A DNA stretch of 64,000 nucleotides. It comes from Methylobacterium marchantiae. Its GTDB lineage: Bacteria; Pseudomonadota; Alphaproteobacteria; Rhizobiales; Beijerinckiaceae. This document shows positions 11,359-18,489 of the stretch, in pieces. The stretch is from positions 1 to 64,000 of the forward strand of contig NZ_BPQT01000050.1 in NCBI RefSeq assembly GCF_022179405.1. The letters run 5' to 3'. Every line of letters starts with the position of its first letter. Positions within the stretch are counted from its first letter, which is position 1. The notes under the pieces were generated by a model. It saw nothing but the letters and a program-made list of their open reading frames with translations. It had not been told where the DNA came from and did no database searches. A program made the translations under genes and the position numbers.

Positions 11359-11619
11359 ATGAACCGCTTGCAATCGTTTCGCCTCCGCGGATGTCTTCCT
11401 CCGCGCAGCCAGTCGCTCGTCACGCCGCTGGTCTTATCGGTGCTGATGACGTTCGTCGTCTCTGCGATCTCGACCTACAAGGCGCTCGGGCCCGATGCGG
11501 CCTTCCTGGCGCATTGGCCATCGGCGTGGGCACTGTCCTGGGCCGTGGCGTTCCCGACGCTCCTTCTGGTTCTGCCGCTGGTGCGCCGCATCGTCGGTTT
11601 CCTGGTCCGGCCGGCATAG
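11359..11619 (+). CDS. DUF2798 family small membrane protein
   Basis: Protein of 86 residues with two transmembrane helices. The pattern VTPLVLSVLMTFVVSAISTY, then WPSAWALSWAVAFPTLLLVL and a C-terminal VRRIV is characteristic of DUF2798. The family is small, widespread and of unknown function; some members sit near efflux or stress genes. It is flanked by the phasin terminator upstream and a tiny acidic protein downstream, with no shared operon evident. The call rests on the family pattern. Confidence 0.8.
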   Translation: MNRLQSFRLRGCLPPRSQSLVTPLVLSVLMTFVVSAISTYKALGPDAAFLAHWPSAWALSWAVAFPTLLLVLPLVRRIVGFLVRPA

Positions 11620-11781
11620 GCCCTGGGCTTCGCGTTCCATTCCGGATGAACCCTTATCCCAGGCGACCGGATGGTGGCCGGGAGATCACGTGCGGTCGCT
11701 CCCGACGGGGTGGGGTCGGGCTTGGCAGAAGCCCCGCATCCGTGGTTCGAGGAAGCGCGGACAGTAGGGACGGGATGATCG

Positions 11782-11949
11782 GTGGCTATCAAGATCGGTG
11801 ACTATGCCGCGTCGGACGACAACGAAGCGACCATGAGCGTGATCGAGATCGACGGCGACAAGGCCCTGTGTCGCTGGTTCGTGGACGGCGACGTAGATGG
11901 TGACGAGCAGGAGGCATGGTTGCCGATCGCTTCTCTCACGGTTCTTTGA
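11782..11949 (+). CDS. Very small acidic protein, YodC/DUF2158-like
   Basis: Reading frame of 55 residues from a GTG start: AIKIGDYAASDDNEATMSV, then IEIDGDKALCRWFVDGDVDG and a final EQEAWLPIASLTVL. It matches the YodC/DUF2158 pattern in order: an IKIGD opening, a central VIEIDGD..LCRWF beta segment and a (E/G)W.P..SL end. These proteins are predicted single-domain SH3-like barrels of unknown role. The GTG start has a modest AGGGA ribosome binding site 12-15 nt upstream. The gene is easy to miss because of its size and start codon. Confidence 0.6.
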   Translation: MAIKIGDYAASDDNEATMSVIEIDGDKALCRWFVDGDVDGDEQEAWLPIASLTVL

Positions 11950-12092
11950 GCGACCCGAATCCGACCGATTCGTCATCGCTCGCAATCGATTGCGGGGTAG
12001 CACGTGCGAAGGCGCGCTTGCACCCCGGCGGCCGGTCTCTTAACGCTGGCGCCCCGCCCGGCTTCCGGGCTCGTCGAAGAGGGCGATCCTCC

Positions 12093-12425
12093 ATGCGACC
12101 TGATTTCATGCGCTCCGCCCAGCGTCTCGGCCCGATAGCCCTCGCTCTGGCCGGTGCGTTTTCCGCCAGCGCTGCCAGCGCGCAGTATTACGATGACGGC
12201 TACGACCGTCCGCCGCCCCGCCGCTATTACGACGATCGCGGCCCGCCGCCGCCTCGCCGCGCCGTCGGCCTGAATTGCGACGCCGTGCAATCGGGCATCA
12301 CCGGCCCGCAGCCCTATTCCTGCCCGCTGCCCGGACCGCGTCCGCTCGGTGTCCGCTGCTTCTGCGACCTGCCGCTGGCGCCTCTCAGCCCGGCTCAGAC
12401 GGCTGTCGGCCGCGTCGTTCCGTAA
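12093..12425 (+). CDS. Small exported Pro/Tyr/Arg-rich protein with four cysteines
   Basis: Protein of 110 residues with a signal peptide (IALALAGAFSASAASAQ, cleavage near ASAQ|YYDD). The mature part starts with a low-complexity stretch of YYDD, PPP and RR motifs. A compact Cys-containing segment follows (LNCDAVQSG, YSCPLPGPR, VRCFCDLPL) that probably forms two disulfides in the periplasm. The function is unknown; similar short Pro/Tyr-rich exported proteins are common in Methylobacterium-type genomes. An internal ATG at residue 6 is an alternative start. It ends 24 nt before a bidirectional terminator shared with the convergent L,D-transpeptidase gene. Confidence 0.75.
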   Translation: MRPDFMRSAQRLGPIALALAGAFSASAASAQYYDDGYDRPPPRRYYDDRGPPPPRRAVGLNCDAVQSGITGPQPYSCPLPGPRPLGVRCFCDLPLAPLSPAQTAVGRVVP

Positions 12426-12448
12426 GCGCCGATCGTCGATAACAAAAG

Positions 12449-12486
12449 AAGGCCGCGTCATCCTGCGATGACGCGGCCTTTTTTTT
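12449..12486. terminator. Bidirectional intrinsic terminator
   Basis: A perfect 14-bp stem with a CTGC loop (12449-12462 with 12467-12480) is flanked by an A-rich run on the left and eight T's on the right. It can terminate both convergent genes: the exported protein ending at 12425 and the L,D-transpeptidase ending at 12505. Confidence 0.92.
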
Positions 12487-12504
12487 GTCCGAAGGAGTTT
12501 CGGA

Positions 12505-13158
12505 TCAGTTCAGCACGACGACCTTGGCGCCGACCTTCACACGCTCGTAGAGGTCGGTGACGTCGTCGTTCGTCATGCGGATGCAACCGGAGGAGACCGC
12601 CTGACCGATCGTGTCGGGCTCGTTCGAACCATGGATCCGATACTCGGTATTGCCGATATACATGGCGCGGGCGCCGAGCGGATTTTCAACACCGCCGGCC
12701 ATGTAACGCGGCAGGTCGGGGCGACGGGCGATCATCGCGGCCGGCGGGGTCCATGACGGCCATTCGCGCTTGGCGGTGACGGTCTTGGTGCCGGACCAAG
12801 TAAAGCCCGGGCGACCGACACCGACGCCGTAGCGGATGGCCTCGCCATTCGGGAGGACGAAGTAGAGGCGTCGCTCTGCCGTCGAGACCACCACCGTCCC
12901 CGGCTTGTACTCGCTGCGGAAGCTCACGATCTCGCGCGGGATCGGGGCGACCTGTGCCTGGGGAGCAGCCTGCGCTCCCTGGCCGACCGTACCCTGGTAG
13001 CCGTAGGGGTCGTAAGCCGGCTGGCTGTACTCGGTCTCGGGATAGTAATCGTCGCCACCCGTGCCGAACGGGTCGTAGGAGGAGGCGGCGAGGACGGGGG
13101 TGGAAGCGAGAACACAAGCACCGAGGATGCCTGCAAGAGCGGTGGCCATCGTCTTCAT
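12505..13158 (-). CDS. Exported L,D-transpeptidase (YkuD domain)
   Basis: Protein of 217 residues that crosslinks peptidoglycan stem peptides (3-3 links) or attaches proteins to them in the periplasm. It has a signal peptide (TALAGILGACVLASTPVLA), a short Tyr/Pro/Asp linker, and a YkuD domain from about residue 85. The active-site signature is HGSNEPDTIGQAVSSGCIRM with catalytic Cys192 and the upstream His. The ATG at 13158 was chosen because the signal peptide begins there; an upstream in-frame start would add a non-signal 22-residue leader. A second, larger L,D-transpeptidase is at 41069-42274. Transcribed alone, divergent from nothing and ending in a strong terminator. Confidence 0.92.
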   Translation of the reverse strand: MKTMATALAGILGACVLASTPVLAASSYDPFGTGGDDYYPETEYSQPAYDPYGYQGTVGQGAQAAPQAQVAPIPREIVSFRSEYKPGTVVVSTAERRLYFVLPNGEAIRYGVGVGRPGFTWSGTKTVTAKREWPSWTPPAAMIARRPDLPRYMAGGVENPLGARAMYIGNTEYRIHGSNEPDTIGQAVSSGCIRMTNDDVTDLYERVKVGAKVVVLN

Positions 13159-13268
13159 GGTGGAATGCCTTACCTGTGCGGTAACCTTTGCTATACAAGC
13201 GTAGGCGTAGGCCAGTGGTTCCACCCCCTTTTGCAGATTTCACATCTCGTTAACGTGAGCTTGCGAGC

Positions 13269-14075
13269 TTAGAACACCTCGTCGGTATGCACGTCGAAGC
13301 GTGCGAGGTGCGAGTACCCAAAGTTGGTGGTGATCGCGACGTCGGTGGCGTCGCGCCCGCGCGCCATGACGATGCGCCCGATACGCGGCGTGTTGTGGCG
13401 GGCATCGAACGTGTACCAGCGCCCGTCGAGATAGACTTCGAACCAGGCCGAGAAATCCATCGGGTCCGGCACCGGCGGAATGCCGATATCGCCGAGATAG
13501 CCCGTGCAGTAGCGCGCCGGGATGTTCATGCAGCGGCAGAAGGCGACGGCGAGGTGCGCGAAGTCGCGGCAGACGCCCTGGCGCTGCATGAAGCCGTCCC
13601 AGGCCGTGCGGGTCGCATCGGCGCACATGTAGTCGAACCGGATCCGGTCGTGGACGTAGTCGCAGATCGCCTGCACCCGCGACCAGCCCGGCATCGTTCC
13701 ACCGAACAGCGACCACGCGGTCTCGGAGAGTTTGTCGGTGTCGCAGTAGCGACTCCCCAGCAGGTAGACGAGGACGTCGTTAGGCAGGTTCTGCACGTCG
13801 ATCTGCTGGGCATGCGGAGCGTATTCGTCGGGCAGGCCCGAATCGTAGACGGTGAAATCGGCCGAAATGTCGAGCCGGCCCACCGGTGTGACGATGCGCG
13901 TGCAGATGTTGTCGTAGACGTCCCTGTATTCCACGTACGGGATCGGCGGATTGAAGCTGATGACGTGCGGGGTCATCACGTCCGGCATCCGTGACGGATG
14001 CACGCTCAATTCGAGGATCATGGGTGTCGGCTGAACCGATTCGAAGGCGATGTCGAACCCAGTTCTGATCTTCAT
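13269..14075 (-). CDS. Transglutaminase-like protein with Ser in place of the catalytic His
   Basis: Protein of 268 residues without a signal peptide. The transglutaminase core is clear: the nucleophile motif RQGVCRDFAHLAVAFCR (Cys169) and the Asp strand WYTFDARHN (Asp224). At the position where the family has HAW the sequence reads FSAWFEVYL, so the catalytic His is Ser209. The neighbouring paralogue keeps HAW. It may therefore be a binding or scaffold version, or use another base. The N-terminal domain (about 1-110) is the beta-rich domain usual in bacterial transglutaminase-like proteases. It lies 73 nt downstream of the paralogue on the same strand and is probably co-transcribed. The substrate is unknown. 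Confidence 0.88.
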   Translation of the reverse strand: MKIRTGFDIAFESVQPTPMILELSVHPSRMPDVMTPHVISFNPPIPYVEYRDVYDNICTRIVTPVGRLDISADFTVYDSGLPDEYAPHAQQIDVQNLPNDVLVYLLGSRYCDTDKLSETAWSLFGGTMPGWSRVQAICDYVHDRIRFDYMCADATRTAWDGFMQRQGVCRDFAHLAVAFCRCMNIPARYCTGYLGDIGIPPVPDPMDFSAWFEVYLDGRWYTFDARHNTPRIGRIVMARGRDATDVAITTNFGYSHLARFDVHTDEVF

Positions 14076-14148
14076 CGTCGTGGCCCCATATGCAAAACGT
14101 ATTGATCTGAACCCGTCCGCGTCCGACGCGATCCGGGTCTGTTCGCCG

Positions 14149-15069
14149 TCAACGCACCAGCATCGGATCCGGTGTGCGCTGTTCGAGAGAGCTCGCCTCG
14201 ACCTCGTCGACCTCGACGCTGACGGACATGCCGAGATCGTCCGCCGGGAACCCGAAGAACGAGCCGTGCAGGGGCACCGCCTGGCGCGGATCGCGGGCCA
14301 CGGCGACGCGGATGAGGTCGCGGTTGCCGACGATGCCGTTGGTGGGGTCGAACTCGATCCAGCCCGCACCGGGCAGGTAGACCTGCACCCAGGCATGGGT
14401 CGAGCCGCCGCCCACATGGCGGTCGCGATCGCCGCGGGGGTTATAGAGGTAGCCGGAGACGAAACGGGCGGCCATGCCGAGGGCACGCACGGCCTCGATC
14501 ATCAGCACCGCGAAGTCGCGGCAGCTTCCACGCTTGAGGCGCAGGGTGGTGACGGGATCCTGCACGCCCTTCTCGGAACGGGCGAGATAGGCGAAGTTGC
14601 GCCGGACATGGCGCGTCATCTCGGCGAGCAACTCCTGCGTGCCGATGCGGCCGGCAGGCGGAACGAAGCTGCGCGCCCACGCATCGACCTCGTTCTTCGG
14701 ATCGCGATGCTCACGCTCGATGGAGCGGCTGAGATCGGGCATGTCGTCGGCGCCGTAGCCGAACGGGTAGAAGGCCGCGTGCGGCGCGATCGGGAATTCC
14801 GGCGCCAGTTCGGGCGTGTGGTCGAGGGTGATCGAGCATTCGAAGGTCAGGGAGGAGGCCCGTCCCTGGAACGTCGCCACTGCGACGCAATTGCCGAACA
14901 CGTCGTGCAGCCAGCGCAGTGAGGACGGTTCGGGCGTGATCTTCAGGGTCGCGGCCAGCAGGCGCTGGTCGTAGCTATCACGCGGCCGGAACATGATCCG
15001 GTGCTCGCCCAGACCCACGGGCTGTCGATAGCGGTAGGTGGTGATGTGACGGACGGACAGGATCGGCAC
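14149..15069 (-). CDS. Transglutaminase-like superfamily protein (intact triad)
   Basis: Protein of about 306 residues with the bacterial transglutaminase N-terminal domain (ITTYRYRQPVGLGEHRIMFR) and a transglutaminase core: Cys in RGSCRDFAVLMIEA, His in STHAWVQVYL, Asp in WIEFDPTNG. Such cytosolic proteins are predicted cysteine peptidases or amidases; no substrate is known. I placed the start at GTG 15069 because homologues begin close to the PILSVRH strand. GTG 15075 and a TTG at 15138 are in frame, and the TTG has the better upstream purine run. Together with its downstream neighbour it forms a pair of diverged paralogues. Confidence 0.87.
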   Translation of the reverse strand: MPILSVRHITTYRYRQPVGLGEHRIMFRPRDSYDQRLLAATLKITPEPSSLRWLHDVFGNCVAVATFQGRASSLTFECSITLDHTPELAPEFPIAPHAAFYPFGYGADDMPDLSRSIEREHRDPKNEVDAWARSFVPPAGRIGTQELLAEMTRHVRRNFAYLARSEKGVQDPVTTLRLKRGSCRDFAVLMIEAVRALGMAARFVSGYLYNPRGDRDRHVGGGSTHAWVQVYLPGAGWIEFDPTNGIVGNRDLIRVAVARDPRQAVPLHGSFFGFPADDLGMSVSVEVDEVEASSLEQRTPDPMLVR

Positions 15070-15190
15070 GTTCACGGGCTCCGCGGCACCGGTCGGTACC
15101 ACTCTCTCGTATCGATGCAATGCAAGAGGTGCGCCCAAGGCCCTCTCCGCCCGTGATTTCTTCCGGGTCCCCCACGAAGCGGGGCGCTCC

Positions 15191-15823
15191 TCAGGGTACC
15201 GCCGGAGGGGGAGCGCTGGTGGCGCGCTCGGCCTCCACCAACACGTCCTGGGGCCGCCACGGCTTGGGGATGAACACGACCCTCTCGGGCAGCAGGTCGG
15301 GACGGGGCGAGCGTCGTCCCGAGGTGACCACCATCCGCGCCGTCGGCCACAGCATGGCGACGGCGCGCGCCAGTTGCAGCCCGTCCATTACGCCGGAGAG
15401 CTGGATATCGGCGAAGACGAGGGCGACGTCGCCGCCCCGGTCGCGCATCACCGCGAGGGCCTCTTCCGCCGTGGCGCATCCGACGGCCTCGAGTTCGGTC
15501 TCGTCGAGGAGAGAGACCGCGACTTCCTGGGTCGCCGCATCGTCCTCGACCACCAGAGCGATGCGGCCGGACTTGCGGATCGGCGCCGCGGCGACAGGAT
15601 CGGGCTCGCTCACCGGCTCCGGCTGGTGGACCTGGCGCACGAGGGCGGCGAGGTTCTCGGGAATGCCTTCGGCGATCAGGTCGTCGTAGAAGGATGCGAG
15701 CGCTTCGCCGATCTGATCCAAGGCGAGACCCGGCGCCAGCGTGTCCTGGCTGGCACGCGTCGCCGACCTGTCCTTGATGGGAATGGGCGAGCGATGGTTA
15801 GACGGGCTTTTCGGGTCGAGCAC
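15191..15823 (-). CDS. NepR-like domain fused to a response-regulator receiver domain
   Basis: Protein of 210 residues. Residues about 33-66 (LDQIGEALASFYDDLIAEGI, then PENLAALVRQV) fit the NepR anti-sigma pattern L..IG..L...YDD...E.(V/I)P..L..LL..L. A Pro-rich linker follows. Residues about 87-200 are a receiver domain with the acidic pair in VVEDD (93-95), phospho-acceptor Asp139 in VFADIQLSG, the conserved Thr167/Ser168, and Lys187 in FIPKPW. NepR normally is a separate small protein that holds sigma EcfG and is released by phospho-PhyR. A covalent receiver would make a directly phospho-controlled anti-sigma factor. The GTG start is fixed by a strong GGAGGG site. No kinase is adjacent. Confidence 0.75.
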   Translation of the reverse strand: MLDPKSPSNHRSPIPIKDRSATRASQDTLAPGLALDQIGEALASFYDDLIAEGIPENLAALVRQVHQPEPVSEPDPVAAAPIRKSGRIALVVEDDAATQEVAVSLLDETELEAVGCATAEEALAVMRDRGGDVALVFADIQLSGVMDGLQLARAVAMLWPTARMVVTSGRRSPRPDLLPERVVFIPKPWRPQDVLVEAERATSAPPPAVP

Positions 15824-16010
15824 GTCATCCCTCCGACTTTCGTAATTCGCACCCGCACCATGGCGTGCGGCCGCAAGCTCAACGTCGGGACTTCGGCGTC
15901 AGTTGCTCTCCGGCAGTCAACAAGTACACGCTGACGACTGGTTCGATCCGGCCAGGCGGGACGTTGGCGCGAGGCGCGCGGATCGGCGAGCGAGAGGAAC
16001 TCGCCTCGGC

Positions 16011-17153
16011 TCACTCCGCCGAGGCGTCGGCATAGGCCATAACGCCCGAGAGCGAACGGACGTCGCGGTAGCGGGCTCCGCGGGTGCTCATCATGGTCTC
16101 GAACTTCTCGTGGACCTGGGCCACCGAGAGGCTCGCCGCCTTCCGGCGACCGCGCTGTGCCGCGAAGAAGATGGTGCGGTTGGCACGCGCCGGGCCGGGC
16201 AGCATCTGCGCGGCGGCGGATTTCGGCTTGTCGACCACGGTGGCGAGAAATTCCTCGGCATCGTCCGGGCCGAGGAAGTGGGCGAGATAGACCTCGCCGA
16301 GGGTGAGTTCGCGCCCGATACGCAGGGCGATTCGCGCCGCATCGCGCTTCAGCATCTCGCCCGCCATCAGGGCGGCGAGATAGGGGTCGCGCCGTAGTTC
16401 GAGGATGCGGGTCCGCTCGGCGGCATCCGTCACTGCCGGCTTGCCGTTATCGCCGGAGACCACGAGGGCGGCTTCCTGGGTCAGGCCGTATTTCGGGCCG
16501 AAATCGCGCACGACACCGAGCCAGGTCCGTTCGATGAACTGGAACAGGCCGGTCGCCGAGGAGGTCTTGGCCTGCACTTCGGTGATGAAGCTCGATTCCT
16601 TGTCGGCCACCGCCATCAGCAGGACCGGGTCGGTCTGCACCGCCTGTGCGGCACGGACGATCTTCTGCACCAGGTGGCGGCGGATCTTCATCGGCCCGAA
16701 TTCGAGGATGTCGTTCGGGTCGCCGACCGCGCTCTCGGTCAGCAGATAATCGTAGGACACCCGGTCGACGGCGTTGGAGCCGATCTCGGTGTCGAGGTCG
16801 TGGACGGGAGCGAAGGCCGAGGAAGCGGTGAGGACGGTCGGCGCATCGAGGACCGCCGGGACCGCCGAGTGGATCCTGGGCTTGGGCATCGAGAGCTCGG
16901 TCATCGCCTGAGCCGATTGCACCACCGCGCCGAAGCCGCCGGCACCGGTGCCGTTGAGGACGACGGCGCTGAGACCGCCGACGACCAGTGTCATCGCGAA
17001 GAGCGAGCGGGTGATGGCGGGGCGGCTGCCATGGTCGCGGCCGACGCGGGTCTTGAGGGTCAGTGCATCGGAGGACGACACCGTATCACCGCCGGCGCCG
17101 AAGCGGCGCGGGGGAGGGGCTATCCGTGATGATCCAACCTGTTGACCCCGCAT
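16011..17153 (-). CDS. Exported lytic-transglycosylase-like protein
   Basis: Protein of about 380 residues. After a basic N-terminus comes a hydrophobic signal or anchor (SLFAMTLVVGGLSAVVLNGT) ending near SAQA|MTEL. The SLT-like core spans about 190-330: the catalytic-Glu motif MAVADKESSFITEVQA, then SSATGLFQFIERTWLGVV and the late AHFLGPDDAEEFL motif. It probably cleaves the glycan backbone of peptidoglycan from the periplasmic side. The C-terminal 80 residues are basic and not recognised. The start is uncertain: ATG 17153 is used here, while a GTG at 17081 would place the hydrophobic segment closer to the N-terminus. It is read alone, opposite to the HEAT remnant. Confidence 0.8.
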   Translation of the reverse strand: MRGQQVGSSRIAPPPRRFGAGGDTVSSSDALTLKTRVGRDHGSRPAITRSLFAMTLVVGGLSAVVLNGTGAGGFGAVVQSAQAMTELSMPKPRIHSAVPAVLDAPTVLTASSAFAPVHDLDTEIGSNAVDRVSYDYLLTESAVGDPNDILEFGPMKIRRHLVQKIVRAAQAVQTDPVLLMAVADKESSFITEVQAKTSSATGLFQFIERTWLGVVRDFGPKYGLTQEAALVVSGDNGKPAVTDAAERTRILELRRDPYLAALMAGEMLKRDAARIALRIGRELTLGEVYLAHFLGPDDAEEFLATVVDKPKSAAAQMLPGPARANRTIFFAAQRGRRKAASLSVAQVHEKFETMMSTRGARYRDVRSLSGVMAYADASAE

Positions 17154-17397
17154 CTGATCGACTCGTCTCCGTGTGATGGCGCACATCCGCATTTGCGAGG
17201 ACAGATGTGGCGACAAAACGGCTAGGCTTGTGGTCTTCTGGTGACACCGGTGTCCGCTTTGCGGCAGCTTGGCCATTGAGCCGTGGATAAGCGTCGGTTT
17301 TCGGGGGAGGGAGGAGACCGTCGGCGGGGCGAATTAGGGTGGCGGCAAGGAACGGGAGACGGCAGAAGGCAGGGCACGGCAAGTAATTGCTGTCTGA

Positions 17398-17640
17398 GGC
17401 CGTCAGTCTCCTATCCTATGGGATCACCGATGGACCCCGGTCGGACGCATCAAGGCGACTTCCGGCATCGGCACGCTCGGGCGGGCACTCGATTCGGATG
17501 TCAGTAACCTGCGCAATGAGGCCGCGGAGGCACTCGCGGAGATCGCCGACCCGCGTGCCCTGTCCCAACTCGAACCCGCAGCCGAGAAACCGGACCCGGA
17601 CGTGCGTAAGCTCGTCCTTTGGGCCATCGGGCGCTGTCGG
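17398..17640 (+). pseudogene. HEAT-repeat gene remnant
   Basis: One frame encodes roughly two HEAT units: GTLGRALDSDVSNLRNEAAE with ALAEIADPRAL, then PDPDVRKLVLWAIGRC. It is preceded at once by a stop codon (17395-17397). Downstream the frame runs on without HEAT character into a region antisense to the small gene at 17724-17975. There is no start codon with a ribosome binding site that would give a sensible protein. I read it as a decayed fragment of a larger HEAT-repeat gene. It could also be an in-frame piece of a gene with an unusual start. Confidence 0.4.
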
Positions 17641-17723
17641 GCGGAGGTCCGAGGCCGGTACGCGCACTTTCGAGGGCGCCGGCCGTACGGCAGATCGCCC
17701 GCTGTCGCGAGGATACCGATCGC

Positions 17724-17975
17724 TCAGACCAAGCGGAGGATCGGCGGCGGCATGTCCTGGCGTCGGCCTTCGTCAGGGTGTGGGGCGGTCGGCCTGAAAT
17801 GGAGGAAGCTGCGGTCCCCGGTGGCAACCTCCGCCACCGCGTCGATCGTGTTCAGCAGTTCGCCGATATCCTTCGCCACCAGGACGGCGGGGTCGATGCG
17901 CTTCTTCGAGATCAACCCGGCCGCGATCTGGGCCTCGCTGAGCCTGTCGAAATCGCGACGGCTACGTCCGGTCAT
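17724..17975 (-). CDS. Small hypothetical protein
   Basis: Protein of 83 residues beginning MTGRSRRDFDRLSEAQIAAG and containing the helical stretch DPAVLVAKDIGELLNTIDAV. The ATG at 17975 has a strong ribosome binding site (AGGAGAGGCC directly upstream), the best reason to call it a gene. No signal peptide, membrane helix or known domain is visible. It lies beside tRNA-His and overlaps antisense the tail of the HEAT-like frame. Function unknown. Confidence 0.6.
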   Translation of the reverse strand: MTGRSRRDFDRLSEAQIAAGLISKKRIDPAVLVAKDIGELLNTIDAVAEVATGDRSFLHFRPTAPHPDEGRRQDMPPPILRLV

Positions 17976-18230
17976 GGCCTCTCCTCTTTCGAGGCAGCGT
18001 GCCCGCGACATGGTTGATGAAAGGTTAACGTCGCCGACCGGCATGGATCGGCAGGGCCAGACTATGCCCCGCCATCGTCGGCACCGGGCACAATCCGCCC
18101 GGCAGAATTATCGTTGGGGCGGCCTCCACCCGGCATCGCGGCGTCGCGCAAGCTCATGAAGGCTGCGTCAGTGCCGGGCAACAAGGGGAAGCAGATCGAC
18201 CCGATCTCGAAACCGGATCCTGAAGGCGAA

Positions 18231-18307
18231 TGGTACCACTGCCCCGGCTCGAACGGGGGACCTCTTGATCCACAATCAAGCGCTCTAACCAACTGAGCTA
18301 CAGCGGC
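18231..18307 (-). tRNA. tRNA-His (anticodon GTG), no encoded G-1
   Basis: Full cloverleaf on the minus strand. The acceptor is GCCGCTG with CAGTGGT, the D arm has AGTTGGTTAGA, and the anticodon stem-loop CTTGA-TTGTGGA-TCAAG holds anticodon GTG. The T-arm loop is GTTCGAG, the discriminator is A73 and CCA is encoded. The base before position 1 is T, so the G-1 typical of most tRNA-His is not encoded. Pair 1-72 is G-T. This is the known alphaproteobacterial form, recognised by a divergent HisRS. Confidence 0.95.
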
Positions 18308-18489
18308 ACTCGGGCTGCGATGTATCCCGAGGCCGCCGGCATTTCAAGCGCCGTCGGCACGGGGAATGCAGAATGGGGAAAACTCCACGGTCCCGCGATC
18401 GAGCGGCAGGCGAAACCGGGTCGACTGCCGTCGCCTCCCGACCGTAAGGTGCCGCTTCGTTTCCCGTCCTCAGCTCTCCCTTCCAGTCG

